Assembly (NCBI RefSeq): GCF_002117935.1
Contig: NZ_BDJE01000007.1
Coordinates: 1-62,906 of the forward strand
From: Nocardioides sp. PD653-B2
GTDB lineage: Bacteria > Actinomycetota > Actinomycetes > Propionibacteriales > Nocardioidaceae
Length of the DNA: 62,906 bases
Direction: 5' to 3'
Shown here: positions 1 to 8,698 of the stretch, in pieces
How the letters are laid out: every line of letters starts with the position of its first letter
Position numbering within the stretch: position 1 is the stretch's first letter
The notes under the pieces: model-generated
Database searches by the model: none
Told to the model about the DNA's origin: nothing
Seen by the model: only the letters and a program-made list of their open reading frames with translations
Made by a program: the position numbers and the translations under genes

Positions 1-88
1 CGTCGCACCTCAACCACCGGGACGACCACAGCCCCACAGGGTGGTTTCGAGGCTCCTCGCTAGCGCTCGTCGCACCTCAACCACCGGG
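1..88. repeat. Dispersed GTGGTT...AACCAC hairpin repeat, one full and one partial copy
   Basis: A 21-nt direct repeat starting CGTCGCACCTCAACCACCGG occurs at 1-21 and again at 68-88. The second copy is the right arm of an imperfect inverted repeat (41-84), running from GTGGTTTCGAGG through a GCTAGC centre to CCTCAACCAC. The first copy is the right arm of an element cut by the window edge. Similar intergenic elements are, from general knowledge, frequent in Nocardioides genomes. The element lies downstream of the 93-590 gene and could end transcription. Confidence 0.6.
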
Positions 89-92
89 GCTG

Positions 93-590
93 CTACTCGA
101 GGAAGGCCGCGGTGGAGCCGCCGAGCTCCATGGCCGGGAGGCCGAGCTTGCGGTGGTCCCAGGAGCGGACCCGCGCGGTGTCGAGGCGTACGGCGGCCCG
201 GTTCTTCGCCATGAACTCCACGAACGGCTTCATCTCCTCGGAGTACGGCGCGTTGTAGCGCTCGAAGATGTTCACGCAGACGTCCCAGACCACGGCCTCG
301 TCCTCGATCACCTCGGCGGTGCCCTCGATGGCGACGCCGCGGAGCTGGTCGTAGGTGTGGCCGGCCTCGACGAGGAAGCTGCAGCGCGGGTCGCGGCGCA
401 GGTTGACGGTCTTCTGCGCCTTCTTCTTCGTCTCGAACCAGAGGTGCTCGTCGATCACGGCGTACCACATGCCGACGAGGTGGATCTGGCCCTGCGGGCC
501 GAACGTCGCGAGGGTGCACGACCGCTGCTGGTGGAGGAACTCGACCTGCTCGTCGTGGGACATGACGATCTGGCCACGCTGGTTCGCCAT
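93..590 (-). CDS. PPOX-fold (pyridoxamine 5'-phosphate oxidase-like) flavin/F420-binding protein
   Basis: A 165-aa single-domain protein with the split beta-barrel pattern of the PPOX family. An early strand reads CTLATFGPQGQIHLVGMWY. It is followed by LWFETKKKAQKTVNLRRDP, the usual basic cofactor-phosphate-binding stretch, and then by a strand containing GVAIEGTAEVIED. Actinobacterial members use FMN, FAD or F420 to reduce or bind small molecules; the substrate here is unknown. It is the last gene of the FNR-ferredoxin-SDR-SDR cluster, 4 nt after the upstream SDR, so it is probably co-transcribed from the KstR-type promoter near 3500. A role in steroid redox chemistry is inferred from context only. 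The ATG at 590 is preferred; a second ATG (563) ten codons later is possible. Confidence 0.8.
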   Translation of the reverse strand: MANQRGQIVMSHDEQVEFLHQQRSCTLATFGPQGQIHLVGMWYAVIDEHLWFETKKKAQKTVNLRRDPRCSFLVEAGHTYDQLRGVAIEGTAEVIEDEAVVWDVCVNIFERYNAPYSEEMKPFVEFMAKNRAAVRLDTARVRSWDHRKLGLPAMELGGSTAAFLE

Positions 591-594
591 CGGG

Positions 595-1365
595 TCAACC
601 GCCGAACGCGTGCGTCGCGGTCACGCCACCGTCGATCGAGATCTCGGCGCCGTTGACGTACGACGACTCGTCGCTGGCCAGGTAGACGTAGAGCGGGGCG
701 ATGTCGTCGGGCGTGCCGACCCGGCGCAGCGGCACCTTCGAGGCGCCGTACTCCATCGCGGCGTCGCCGCCGTGCACGCGCGTCATCGGGGTGTCGATCA
801 TGCCGGGGTGGACCGAGTTGACCCGGATGCCCTTGGGCCCGAGCTCCATCGCGGCGCACTTCGTCATGCCGCGGATCGCCCACTTGGTCGCGGCGTAGGC
901 CGTGCAGCCCGGCATCCCGGCCATCCCCTCGACCGACGACGCGTTGATGATCGACCCGCCGCCGTTCTTGCGCATCGTGCGGGTGACGGCGTTCATGCCG
1001 AGGAAGCAGCCGAGCTGGTTGACCCGCCAGAGCAGCTCGACCTCCTCGACGGGCATCCGCTCGATCTCGCCGAAGCGGAGGATCCCGGCGTTGTTGGCGA
1101 GCACGTTCACCGGCCCGAAGCGCTCGTTGGTCTCCTCGACGAGCGCGGTCCACGACGCCTGGTCGCTCACGTCGTGGTCGGCGAAGTGGGCGTTCGCGCC
1201 CCCTGTGGTCTGACACAGCTCGTCGGCCAGCGCCTGCCCGGCCTCCTTGGCCACGTCGGCGACGACGATCTTGGCACCCTCGGCGGCGAAGGCCCGGCAG
1301 ATGCCCGCGCCCTGCCCCTGCGCGCCGCCCGTGACGATCGCGATCTTGCCGTCCATCCGCCCCAT
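595..1365 (-). CDS. Short-chain dehydrogenase/reductase, 3-alpha(20-beta)-hydroxysteroid dehydrogenase-like
   Basis: A 256-aa classical SDR. Visible motifs are the NAD-binding TGGAQGQG near residue 12, NNAG near 90, the active-site Ser in [10 protein letters not shown], and Tyr/Lys in YAATKWA. The stretches [20 protein letters not shown] and [14 protein letters not shown] closely resemble mycobacterial FabG3 (Rv2002), described as a 3-alpha,20-beta-hydroxysteroid dehydrogenase. This likeness is from memory rather than an alignment. The start at 1365 has a GGAAG ribosome site (AGAGAAGGAAGCAG before ATG). It lies 14 nt after the Hsd4A-like SDR and 4 nt before the PPOX gene, in a predicted KstR-controlled cluster. 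Oxidation or reduction of a steroid hydroxyl is the most likely role. Confidence 0.85.
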   Translation of the reverse strand: MGRMDGKIAIVTGGAQGQGAGICRAFAAEGAKIVVADVAKEAGQALADELCQTTGGANAHFADHDVSDQASWTALVEETNERFGPVNVLANNAGILRFGEIERMPVEEVELLWRVNQLGCFLGMNAVTRTMRKNGGGSIINASSVEGMAGMPGCTAYAATKWAIRGMTKCAAMELGPKGIRVNSVHPGMIDTPMTRVHGGDAAMEYGASKVPLRRVGTPDDIAPLYVYLASDESSYVNGAEISIDGGVTATHAFGG

Positions 1366-1379
1366 GCTGCTTCCTTCTC

Positions 1380-2279
1380 TCAGACCGTCAGTCGCATGAT
1401 CGAGTCGGCGGCGAACCCGACCGCCGGGTCGCGGTCGTCGAAGTAGCCACCGAGCTGCTTGTCGAGGTCGTCGGCGGTCCAGATCGTCCCCGACGTGTCG
1501 AAGCGCTGCTCGACGACGGGAGCCGCGACCAGCGCGACCATCCCGCCGTACACGACGAACACCTGGCCGGTGATCCGCGCAGCCGCCGGCGAGGCGAGGT
1601 AGGCGACGACCGGCGCGACGTGCGCGGGCGAGTACGGGTCGACCTCGAGGCCCGACGTGTCCTCTCCGAAGACCTGCGCGGTCATCGCGGTCCGCGCCCG
1701 GGGGCAGATCGCGTTGGCGCGGACGCCGCTGCTCGCCATCGCCCGCGCGGTCGAGACGGTCAGCGCGGCGATGCCGGCCTTGGCCGCGCCGTAGTTGGCC
1801 TGTCCCGGCGGCCCGCTGAGGAACGCCTCCGAGGCCGTGTTGACGACGCTGGCGCCGACCGGGGCGCCGGTCTCCTTCGCCTTCGCCCGCCAGTACGCCG
1901 CGGCGTTGCGCGACAGCAGGAAGTGGCCGCGGAGGTGGATGTGGATGACCTGGTCCCACTCCTCGTCGCTCATGTTGAAGAGCATCCGGTCGCGGGTGAC
2001 GCCGGCGTTGTTGACGACGATGTCGAGGCCGCCGAACCCGTCGACCGCCGCGGCGACCATGGCGTCGGCGGTGGCCCGCTCCCCCACGTCGCCCGCCACG
2101 ACGGTGGCCTCGCCCCCGCGGGAGCGGATCTCCTCGGCCGCCTCGTCGGCGCCTCCGGGCAGGTCGTTGAGCACAACCCGTGCGCCGGCGTCGGCCAGGG
2201 CCAGCGCCTCGGCGCGACCCAGGCCCGCTCCGGCGCCGGTGACGACGGCGACCTTGCCGTCCAGCGAGGTGTCACTCAC
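1380..2279 (-). CDS. hsd4A: Hsd4A/ChsB1-like short-chain dehydrogenase (steroid side-chain 3-hydroxyacyl-CoA dehydrogenase)
   Basis: A 299-aa SDR with TGAGAGLG at about residues 13-20, NNAG, and the catalytic Ser/Tyr/Lys set in VVNTASEA and YGAAKAG. It has the long C-terminal tail ([17 protein letters not shown]) seen in mycobacterial Hsd4A/ChsB1 (Rv3502c), which acts in cholesterol side-chain beta-oxidation. In M. tuberculosis fdxD and hsd4A lie beside the mce4 operon; the same ferredoxin-SDR-mce association is kept here, which supports the assignment. The GTG start at 2279 follows a GGAGGA ribosome site that lies in the end of the ferredoxin gene. The gap to the ferredoxin stop is 4 nt. The symbol is assigned by likeness and context; other SDRs acting on acyl-CoA or ACP substrates remain possible. 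Confidence 0.8.
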   Translation of the reverse strand: MSDTSLDGKVAVVTGAGAGLGRAEALALADAGARVVLNDLPGGADEAAEEIRSRGGEATVVAGDVGERATADAMVAAAVDGFGGLDIVVNNAGVTRDRMLFNMSDEEWDQVIHIHLRGHFLLSRNAAAYWRAKAKETGAPVGASVVNTASEAFLSGPPGQANYGAAKAGIAALTVSTARAMASSGVRANAICPRARTAMTAQVFGEDTSGLEVDPYSPAHVAPVVAYLASPAAARITGQVFVVYGGMVALVAAPVVEQRFDTSGTIWTADDLDKQLGGYFDDRDPAVGFAADSIMRLTV

Positions 2280-2283
2280 GCGT

Positions 2284-2475
2284 TCAGTCCTCCAGCGAGA
2301 TGGCGGCGCGCGGGCAGGCGGCCACCGCACGCTTCACGTTCGCGATGTTCTCGTCGGTCGTCTCCTCGGTCTTGAGCTGGAGGTAGTCGTCGTCGTCCAG
2401 CTCGAACACCTCGGGGGCCATCGCCTCGCAGAGGGCGTTGGACTCGCATAGGTCGAAGTCGACCTTGATCTTCAT
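2284..2475 (-). CDS. fdxD: FdxD-like [3Fe-4S]/[4Fe-4S] ferredoxin
   Basis: A 63-aa acidic ferredoxin. Cysteines lie in DLCESNALCEAMAP and, near the C-terminus, in AACPRAA. The C-x5-C...C-P spacing is that of single-cluster actinobacterial ferredoxins, most of which carry a 3Fe-4S cluster because the second cluster cysteine is replaced (here by the Ala/Asn stretch). The sequence around FELDDDDYLQLKT resembles mycobacterial FdxD (Rv3503c), a KstR-regulon ferredoxin beside mce4. It sits 13 nt downstream of a ferredoxin-NADP reductase gene, so the two probably form an electron-transfer chain to a cytochrome P450 or oxygenase encoded elsewhere. The start follows an AGGAGAAGAG ribosome site. Confidence 0.9.
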   Translation of the reverse strand: MKIKVDFDLCESNALCEAMAPEVFELDDDDYLQLKTEETTDENIANVKRAVAACPRAAISLED

Positions 2476-2488
2476 GGCGTCTCTTCTC

Positions 2489-3463
2489 CTAGCCTTCGCT
2501 CGAGTGACCGGGGAACACGTGGGCGCTCGGGTCGATGACGACTGCGGCGTTGTTCACGGCGGTCGCGGCCTCGCCGAACCCGACGGCGATCAGGCGGACC
2601 TTGCCGGAGTACTCGGTGATGTCGCCGGCCGCGAAGACCCGCGGCAGGCTGGTCCGCATCGACGGGTCGACCAGCACGTGCCGCTTGGAGACCTCGATCC
2701 CCCACTGCTGGAGCGGCCCGAGGTCGGCGATGAAGCCGAGCGCGGCCACGACGGCCTGCGCGGGCCGGGTCGTCGTCTCGCCGTCGACGGTGATCTCCAC
2801 CGACTCCAGACGGCCGTTGCCGGCGAGGGCGGACACCTCGGCCCGGGTGACGATCTCGACCGACGAGTCACGCACCTGCTGGACGGTGCGCTCGTGCGCC
2901 CGGAAGGCGTCGCGACGGTGGACCAGGGTCACCGACTGCGCGACCGGCTCGAGGTGCAGCGCCCAGTCGAAGGCGCTGTCGCCGCCGCCGACGATCACCA
3001 CGTCCTTGCCGGCGTACGGCGCGAAGCTCGGCACGAAGAACTCGAGGCCCCGACCCAGCCAGCCCTCGCCGGCCGGCAGTGCCCGCGGGCTGAACTTGCC
3101 GATGCCGGCGGTGATCAGGACCGCCTTGGCGTGGATCTCGGTGCCGTCGTCGAGGCCGACCGTGACCGTGTCACCGTCGTCGCGCAGCGTCAGCGCCGTG
3201 CGGTCGAGGAAGTACTCCGGGTGGGCGGTCGCGGCCTGGGTCACCAGGCCCTCCACCAGGTCGCGCCCCTTGACGCTCGGGAAGCCCGCCACGTCGAGGA
3301 TCTGCTTCTCGGGGTACATCGCAGTGATCTGCCCACCGAGCTCGGGCAGCGAGTCGACCACCGCGACCCGCAGGCCGCGGAACCCCGCGTAGTAGGTCGC
3401 GAACAGGCCCGTAGGACCCGCGCCGATGATGAGGAGGTCGGTGGAGAGATCGGTGTCGGCCAC
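2489..3463 (-). CDS. Ferredoxin/flavodoxin-NADP+ reductase, thioredoxin-reductase-like
   Basis: A 324-aa FAD/NAD(P)-dependent oxidoreductase. The FAD-binding motif GAGPTGLFA lies near residue 15 and the NADPH-binding GGGDSAFDWA near 160. The second FAD motif is the C-terminal FAAGDITEYSGK. There is no CxxC redox pair of true thioredoxin reductases, which fits the type-2 FNR group. Predicted to pass electrons from NADPH to the adjacent FdxD-like ferredoxin. First gene of a five-gene minus-strand cluster. The GTG at 3463 is chosen because it follows AGGAGAAGG at good spacing; longer upstream frames would run through the KstR-type operator at 3500-3513. Confidence 0.9.
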   Translation of the reverse strand: MADTDLSTDLLIIGAGPTGLFATYYAGFRGLRVAVVDSLPELGGQITAMYPEKQILDVAGFPSVKGRDLVEGLVTQAATAHPEYFLDRTALTLRDDGDTVTVGLDDGTEIHAKAVLITAGIGKFSPRALPAGEGWLGRGLEFFVPSFAPYAGKDVVIVGGGDSAFDWALHLEPVAQSVTLVHRRDAFRAHERTVQQVRDSSVEIVTRAEVSALAGNGRLESVEITVDGETTTRPAQAVVAALGFIADLGPLQQWGIEVSKRHVLVDPSMRTSLPRVFAAGDITEYSGKVRLIAVGFGEAATAVNNAAVVIDPSAHVFPGHSSEG

Positions 3464-3499
3464 GCCGCGATCCTTCTCCTCTCCCGCCGGGGTCTCAAC

Positions 3500-3513
3500 T
3501 GGAACGTGTTCTA
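3500..3513 (-). promoter_or_regulatory. KstR-type operator upstream of the FNR-fdxD-SDR cluster
   Basis: TGGAACGTGTTCTA fits the KstR consensus TnnAACnnGTTnnA at every fixed position. It lies 37 nt upstream of the FNR start. KstR is the TetR-family repressor of the actinobacterial cholesterol regulon and is relieved by steroid-CoA intermediates. Unlike the other two sites in the window, no good TANNNT box continues from the operator toward the gene. Confidence 0.8.
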
Positions 3514-3529
3514 GTTTGTCAGAAACTAG
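3511..3529. promoter_or_regulatory. Inverted repeat overlapping the KstR-type box
   Basis: CTAGTTTGTCAGAAACTAG has perfect 7-bp arms around a 5-nt centre and shares its first bases with the KstR-type box. A related dyad sits in the same relative place at the yrbE4A promoter (13806-13823). It could be a second regulator site or an extended operator. Confidence 0.5.
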
Positions 3530-3557
3530 TCGGCCCGGCCCGCGATGTCCAGCACCC

Positions 3558-4316
3558 TCACTGGGTCTCGATCCCGGACACCAGCCATCCGTGGTCGGTG
3601 TGCACCACGGTGACCAGCGCACGGTACTGCGCGTAGTCGGTCGTCGGCTGACCGTTCTCGTCCTTCTTCTGCACGTACTGGTTCAGGAACAGCAGCGCCT
3701 GCACCTCGTCCGACGAGGCGCGCACGACGCCCTGGGCGACCGCCTCGACCTGGAGCTCGGTCTCGCTGGCGACGAACTGGTCCTTGATCTCGTCGGAGGT
3801 CTGCTGGTACTCCTTCGCGAACGTGTCGGTCATCTTCGCGGTGGCCTGGTCGACCTGCTCGTCGTAGTTCTCGTACGACGTCGAGAGGATCTCCTCCGTG
3901 GACGTCGCCGCGGCCTCGACCCCCACGCGCCACGACAGCTCCCCCGTCACGACCGGGCGCTGCGCGGACTCCGTCGGCTCGTCGTGGAACCACAGGTAGC
4001 GGACCTCGAGGGCCCCCGCGACGAGCAGCACCGCGAGCAGCACGCCGAGGATCACCGTCGCCGTCCGGCTCCCGAACGCACCGGGACGACGCGGTCGTGC
4101 CGGGCTCACCGGCGACGGGTCGATCTGGTAGGTCGGCCACTCGCCGGCTGCCGGGGCGTCGGCCCCCGGGTCGGCGGGCGGGGCCTCGACGGGCGGCGGC
4201 TCGATGGGCTCCGACCCGACCGGCTGCTCGGGAGCCGGCCGCTGGCCGGCGATCTTGCGCGGTCGTCCGGTCGGGTTGCGCGACCCGACGACGGGCTTGC
4301 GGGGGTTGTCGGCCAT
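3558..4316 (-). CDS. Mce-associated membrane protein (Mas-type), second copy
   Basis: A 252-aa protein with a long Pro/Ala-rich cytoplasmic N-terminus (about 100 residues). One transmembrane helix (VILGVLLAVLLVAGALEVRY) follows, then an extracytoplasmic domain of about 120 residues. That domain carries the Mas pattern: TSYENYDEQVDQATAKMTDTF, a central helix, and a C-terminal beta region ending RALVTVVHTDHGWLVSGIE. Mas proteins accompany mce operons and are thought to stabilise the Mce complex. Last gene of the operon. Its ATG overlaps the preceding stop by 1 nt (TGATG), which sets the start. Two mas genes at the end of the operon match the layout of mycobacterial mce4 (Rv3493c-Rv3492c). Confidence 0.85.
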   Translation of the reverse strand: MADNPRKPVVGSRNPTGRPRKIAGQRPAPEQPVGSEPIEPPPVEAPPADPGADAPAAGEWPTYQIDPSPVSPARPRRPGAFGSRTATVILGVLLAVLLVAGALEVRYLWFHDEPTESAQRPVVTGELSWRVGVEAAATSTEEILSTSYENYDEQVDQATAKMTDTFAKEYQQTSDEIKDQFVASETELQVEAVAQGVVRASSDEVQALLFLNQYVQKKDENGQPTTDYAQYRALVTVVHTDHGWLVSGIETQ

Positions 4317-4858
4317 CAGCCCACGAACTCGAGGTTGTTGGTGAGCCACACGCCGTCGACGCGGACCAGGTCGAGCTTGAGCCGGAAGCTGCGGGCGACC
4401 GGCTTGTTGTCCGTGGACACGTTGGCGACGGTGCCGGTGGTGGCGGCGATGACGGTCGCGCTGTCGGAGTCGACGTCGACGACGCCGGCCCACAGCACCG
4501 TGCCGTCCATCACGGACTGGTTCTTCTCGAGCACGTCGACGACGCCCTCGGTGGAGGTGTCGTACTGCTTCTTGAAGTCACCGGTGGCGCCGGCCGCGAC
4601 GGCGTCGATGCTCTCCTGCGCCTTGCGGTAGTCGATGTTGATGAAGGCCTCCACCTCGTCGCCGGCCGCCGTGAGGACGTCACCGAATCGCTCCTGCTCG
4701 ACGCTCTCGGTCGCGCGGTCCTGGTGGACCTGCACGGCCCTGAAGGCTCCGACGATGACCACGGCACCGGCCAGCAGGACGCAGACGACGAGCACGATCA
4801 TGGTCGAGGTGAGCAGCGCGAGGTTCAGACCGAACAGCGACCGCCGTGGCTTGCTCAC
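4316..4858 (-). CDS. Mce-associated membrane protein (Mas-type), first copy
   Basis: A 180-aa protein with a basic N-terminus, one strong transmembrane segment (about residues 10-38) and a periplasmic-side domain. That domain contains FINIDYRKAQESIDAVAAGA and ends in a beta stretch with DGVWLTNNLEFVG. It resembles the neighbouring mas gene but lacks its Pro-rich N-terminal extension. The GTG start overlaps the mce4F stop by 4 nt (GTGA), so translation is probably coupled. Likely role: accessory or stabilising subunit of the Mce4-like transporter. Confidence 0.85.
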   Translation of the reverse strand: MSKPRRSLFGLNLALLTSTMIVLVVCVLLAGAVVIVGAFRAVQVHQDRATESVEQERFGDVLTAAGDEVEAFINIDYRKAQESIDAVAAGATGDFKKQYDTSTEGVVDVLEKNQSVMDGTVLWAGVVDVDSDSATVIAATTGTVANVSTDNKPVARSFRLKLDLVRVDGVWLTNNLEFVG

Positions 4859-6120
4859 CGGCTGACCACCGGACCCACCAGCAGCCACTTCCACGAGTCC
4901 CCTCCCAGGATCGACAGGTTGCCCTGATCGACGAACCGTACCGGGTTCCCCTGGGCGTCGACGGCGCCCGACACGATTCCCGTCGACGGGTCGTACGACG
5001 AACGGTAGAGGCGGCCGGGCGACGGGTTCCGGGACGATCCCGGCGAGTACTTCGGGCCGCGCATGACGTACGGCGGACCGCTCGCGCACTGGGCCGGGAA
5101 GATCGGGCTGTCGGTCAGGTCGCTGGGCGGACGCCACTCGTTGCGCGGCTTGTAGCCCTCCGTGCACGGCGGGGTGCCGTCCGTCTGCAGGTTGACGTGT
5201 CCGTAGCCGTCGCCGGGGGTGCCGGTGAAGCCCGCGGAGATCGTGCGCGGGTAGGTCACCAGGAGCTGCTCCACACCGGCCAGGTGGGAGACGACGACCT
5301 GGTTGATGCTCACCGCGTTGCCGAGCAGGATCGGCAGCGTCGGCTCGAGGTCCCGGAGGAGCGCGTCGACCTCGCGGGCGGTCCCGGGCGTGCCCTGGAG
5401 GGTCGTCTCGAGGTCGTCGTCACTGTCCGCGAGCGCCCGGGTGATGCCGCGCAGGTCGTGCGAGAGGGTGCGGATGTTCTCGCTCTCGCCCTGCTGGGTG
5501 GAGAGCACCCGCTTGCCCTTGTCGAGCAGCCGGATGGTCTCGGCGGTGTGGTCGGACGCCTCCTGGACGAACTCGCTGCCGTTGTCGAGGAGCCGCTGCA
5601 GCGGTACGCCGGTGTTCTCGAACATGTCGCCGAGCTCCTTGACGACCGTCTGGAGGCTCCTCTTGTCGACGGAGCTCACGAACTGGTCGAGCTCGACCAG
5701 CAGGTCGCCCTCGTCGACCGGGAGCGAGTCGGCGGTGCCGGTGAGGGTGTCGCCGGCCTCGGCGTACGGCTTCTCGTCGTCCGGCGGCTCGAAGTCGAGG
5801 TACTGCTCCCCCACGGCGGACAGGTTGTGGACGTACATCTTCGAGTCGAGCGGCAGCTTCGTGCCGTCCTCGAGTGCCAGGTCGACACGGACGCCGTCCT
5901 CGGTCGCGTGCATCGACGACACCTTGCCGATCTTCACGCCGCGGTAGGTCACCTCGCTGCCCTCGAACAGGCCACCCGAGGTCGGCAGCGTGGCGTGCAC
6001 GGTGATGCCGCGGCCGAGCACCCGGTCGACGAGACCGAGGTAGGTGCCCGCGATGTAGACGATGCCGACCGCGCTGAGCACCAGGAAGGCCGCGATCCGG
6101 ACCTTGATGCCGCGCTTCAC
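4855..6120 (-). CDS. mce4F: Mce family substrate-binding protein, MceF position
   Basis: A 421-aa Mce protein. An N-terminal membrane anchor (IAAFLVLSAVGIVYIAGTYL) is followed by the MCE/MlaD domain (GITVHATLPTSGGLFEGSEVT... YLDFEPP, about residues 35-120). A long helical MCE-associated region (about 150-290) and a C-terminal tail end the protein. Mce A-F proteins form a hexameric tube that guides hydrophobic substrates across the cell envelope. Sixth mce gene, immediately after the lipoprotein gene, hence position F. The GTG start overlaps the upstream stop by 4 nt. KstR-type control and the two trailing mas genes favour the steroid-importing Mce4 class. Confidence 0.9.
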   Translation of the reverse strand: MKRGIKVRIAAFLVLSAVGIVYIAGTYLGLVDRVLGRGITVHATLPTSGGLFEGSEVTYRGVKIGKVSSMHATEDGVRVDLALEDGTKLPLDSKMYVHNLSAVGEQYLDFEPPDDEKPYAEAGDTLTGTADSLPVDEGDLLVELDQFVSSVDKRSLQTVVKELGDMFENTGVPLQRLLDNGSEFVQEASDHTAETIRLLDKGKRVLSTQQGESENIRTLSHDLRGITRALADSDDDLETTLQGTPGTAREVDALLRDLEPTLPILLGNAVSINQVVVSHLAGVEQLLVTYPRTISAGFTGTPGDGYGHVNLQTDGTPPCTEGYKPRNEWRPPSDLTDSPIFPAQCASGPPYVMRGPKYSPGSSRNPSPGRLYRSSYDPSTGIVSGAVDAQGNPVRFVDQGNLSILGGDSWKWLLVGPVVSR

Positions 6121-7469
6121 CAGGCACCTCCGTAGAGCGCCGCCTGCGACGGCGCCGGACTCGGGTCGCCGCTGCTGAGCGCGTCGCCGAGCGCGGTCGC
6201 GCCGAGCAGCCGGCTCAGGCCCGGGACGCCGGGGAGGTCGGGCAGGCCCGGGAGGTCGGGCCCGTCGCCGCCCGGGACGGCCTCGATGATCGAGCAGACC
6301 GGGTTGCCGTCGTACTTCTTCTTCTTGCACTGCTTACGCAGCTGCTTGACGCGGTCGGCGTCGTCGAGGACCTTCAAGCAGGCCTTGCTCGTGATGTCGC
6401 CGCTCTTCAGGCACCTCTCCACCTGGGAGAGGATCTGGCCGGGGTCCGGGACGACCGGCGGGATCCCGCCACCGCCGCCGCCGTTGGGGATCAGGTTCTC
6501 GAGGTTGATGTCGGCCCGGATCGACGTGTTGGCGTAGTCGCCGCTGACGACCTCCGAGGCCTCCTTCGGGAACGGGAAGCTCACCAGGAGGTTGAGGCCG
6601 GGCGCGAGCGAGTCGCCGGCCTCGTTGAGCTTCTGGAGGATCGGCTGGAGGTGAGCGAGCGACTTCAGGATGTCGTCCTTGCTGGCGCCGATGACACGGG
6701 TGCCGACGACGCCGAGGTGGTCGAGCGACGTGAGCATCGCGATCAGCTCGTCGTGCTGGGCGGCGAGCACGTCGACTGCGGGGCCGGCCACGTCGAGCGC
6801 GTCGGTGATCGTGGTCTTCTCGGTGTTGAGCGTCGCGGTGAGGTGGTCGATGGACTCCATCGCGTGGATGATGTCGGCCTTCTGGTCGTCCAGGGTCCCA
6901 ACGACGTCCTCGAGCGAGCCCAGCAGGTGGCGCAGCCGCCCGGTCCGGCCGTCCATGACGTTGTTGAGCTCCTGGGTGATCGTGCCGAGCTGGCCGACAC
7001 CACCACCGCTGAGCAGGAACGACAGCGCGCCCAGGACCTCCTCGACCTCCGGGTTGCGCCCGGTGGCCGAGAGCGGGATGTTGTCGCCGTCCGACAGCGT
7101 GCCCGTGGGGCTCACGTCGGTGGGCGCCTCGAGGGCGACGTACTTCTCACCGAGCAGGCTGACCTGGCGGATGTCGGCGATCGCGTTGTCGGGCAGCGTC
7201 ACGTCGTCGCGCACGCGCAAGGTGATCTGGGCGTGCCAGCCGACCCGCTCGACCTCGGTCACCTCACCGACGGTCACGTCGTCGACCATCACGGGCGAGC
7301 GCGGGACGACGTTGAGGATGTCGGCGAACTCGGCGGTGACCTCGTAGGAGTGGTCGGCGTCGACCGGCGACCCGGGCAACGGGAGGTCGTAGGCGCCGTC
7401 GAACTTGCAGCCCGTCGCAACCAGCGCGAGGCCGGTGAGCGGGACGACCCAGCGCAGCATCCGGTTCAC
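6117..7469 (-). CDS. mce4E: Mce family lipoprotein, MceE position
   Basis: A 450-aa Mce protein with a bacterial lipoprotein signal: basic start, hydrophobic core and lipobox LVATGC with the lipid-bearing Cys at residue 21. The MCE domain (SYEVTAEFADILNVVPRSPV) and helical region follow. A Gly/Pro-rich stretch (GGGGGGIPPVVPDPG) and a basic KKKKYDG cluster lie near the C-terminus. A lipoprotein at the fifth mce position is a fixed trait of mce operons (LprN in mycobacterial mce4). The GTG start overlaps the mce4D stop by 4 nt. Confidence 0.92.
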   Translation of the reverse strand: MNRMLRWVVPLTGLALVATGCKFDGAYDLPLPGSPVDADHSYEVTAEFADILNVVPRSPVMVDDVTVGEVTEVERVGWHAQITLRVRDDVTLPDNAIADIRQVSLLGEKYVALEAPTDVSPTGTLSDGDNIPLSATGRNPEVEEVLGALSFLLSGGGVGQLGTITQELNNVMDGRTGRLRHLLGSLEDVVGTLDDQKADIIHAMESIDHLTATLNTEKTTITDALDVAGPAVDVLAAQHDELIAMLTSLDHLGVVGTRVIGASKDDILKSLAHLQPILQKLNEAGDSLAPGLNLLVSFPFPKEASEVVSGDYANTSIRADINLENLIPNGGGGGGIPPVVPDPGQILSQVERCLKSGDITSKACLKVLDDADRVKQLRKQCKKKKYDGNPVCSIIEAVPGGDGPDLPGLPDLPGVPGLSRLLGATALGDALSSGDPSPAPSQAALYGGAW

Positions 7470-8698
7470 GAGGCGCCGCCCATGAGCCGGCTGAGGGAGT
7501 CAGCGCCCGGGTCGGCGGCGTACTGCTGCTGCACCGACCGCGACTGCGACTCCTCGTTGACGGTGCCGGGCAGCGGCGCGCGCTGCTTGCCGGACGCCGG
7601 CGGGATCGTGGGGACCTGGCCCTCGACCGGCTCGAGCAGCTGCTTGAACAGCTGGCAGGCGAGGTCCTTGCTGGCCCGCGGCAGGCCGGACTGCTGGACG
7701 ACGCCGCACAGGAAGCCGTCGGCGTCCCAGACGTTGCCGCTGATGCCGATCCGCGAACCGATCGACCCCGACTTGTTGTTGAAGGCGAGGCTGAGGTTGC
7801 CGATCGCGACCGGGGCGACCTGCAGCGCGGTGTCGATGCTGTCCCTCTCGGAGTTGATCGTCTTCATGACGGCCGTCAGCTTCTCGACGTCGGTGACCAG
7901 CGCCTGACGGTTGTCGTGCACGAACGCCTTGACCGTGCCCACCGCCCGGGCGACCGCGGCGAGCGCCTCCTGGATCTCGGTGCGCTCGTCGACCAGCTGC
8001 GAGGAGACCCCTGCCAGGTCGCGGATGAACGCCCGGACCACCTTGTCGTTGTCGGCCAGGGTGCCGGTGAACTGGGCGAGCTGGCTGACCGTGGCGAACA
8101 GGTCGCCGCTGCCCTCGCCGAAGGTCTGCGCGGCCGCGGCCAGGTTGGTCAGCATCTCGTTGCCGAGCTTGCCCTTGCCCTTCAGCGCGTGGGCGCCGGC
8201 CCGCAGGACGTGGTCGAGGGTGCCGTCCTTGTTGACGCCGTTCGGCCCGAGGGCCTCCGACAGGTCACGCAGGCTGGCATAGATCCGGTCGAGCTCGACC
8301 GGCACCCCGGTGTCGGGCAGCGCGATGTCGGCGCCGTCGGCCATCAGCTGGTCGCCCTCACTCCACGCGGGCGTGAGCTGGACGAACCGGTCGGCGACCA
8401 GGGTCGGCGTCACGATCACGGCCTTGGCGTCGTCGGGCACCTTGTACTGGGCGTCGTACGACATGTCGACCCGCACCGAGTTGCCCTCGGGGGTCACCGC
8501 GGTCACCCGCCCGACGTTGACGCCCAGGATCCGCACGTCGCTGCCGACGTAGATGCTCACCGCGCGCGGGAAGTGGGCCGTGACGGTCTTGGAGCCGTCG
8601 TCGTCGCCGCGCACGAAGAAGAACGTCGCGGTCAGCAGCACGACGGCGAGCGCCACGGCGATCGCCCGGCCGCTGACCTTGTTCCCCATGCTCATCAC
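7466..8698 (-). CDS. mce4D: Mce family protein, MceD position
   Basis: A 410-aa Mce protein with an N-terminal anchor (AIAVALAVVLLTATFFFVRG) and an MCE domain beginning VTAHFPRAVSIYVGSDVRILG. A helical MCE region with VKAFVHDNRQALVTDVEKLTA follows, and the C-terminus is disordered and Gln/Ser-rich. Fourth of six mce genes. The GTG at 8698 overlaps the mce4C stop by 4 nt; ATGs follow at codons 2 and 4, so the exact start is ambiguous by a few residues. Predicted subunit of the Mce4-like tube. Confidence 0.9.
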   Translation of the reverse strand: MMSMGNKVSGRAIAVALAVVLLTATFFFVRGDDDGSKTVTAHFPRAVSIYVGSDVRILGVNVGRVTAVTPEGNSVRVDMSYDAQYKVPDDAKAVIVTPTLVADRFVQLTPAWSEGDQLMADGADIALPDTGVPVELDRIYASLRDLSEALGPNGVNKDGTLDHVLRAGAHALKGKGKLGNEMLTNLAAAAQTFGEGSGDLFATVSQLAQFTGTLADNDKVVRAFIRDLAGVSSQLVDERTEIQEALAAVARAVGTVKAFVHDNRQALVTDVEKLTAVMKTINSERDSIDTALQVAPVAIGNLSLAFNNKSGSIGSRIGISGNVWDADGFLCGVVQQSGLPRASKDLACQLFKQLLEPVEGQVPTIPPASGKQRAPLPGTVNEESQSRSVQQQYAADPGADSLSRLMGGAS

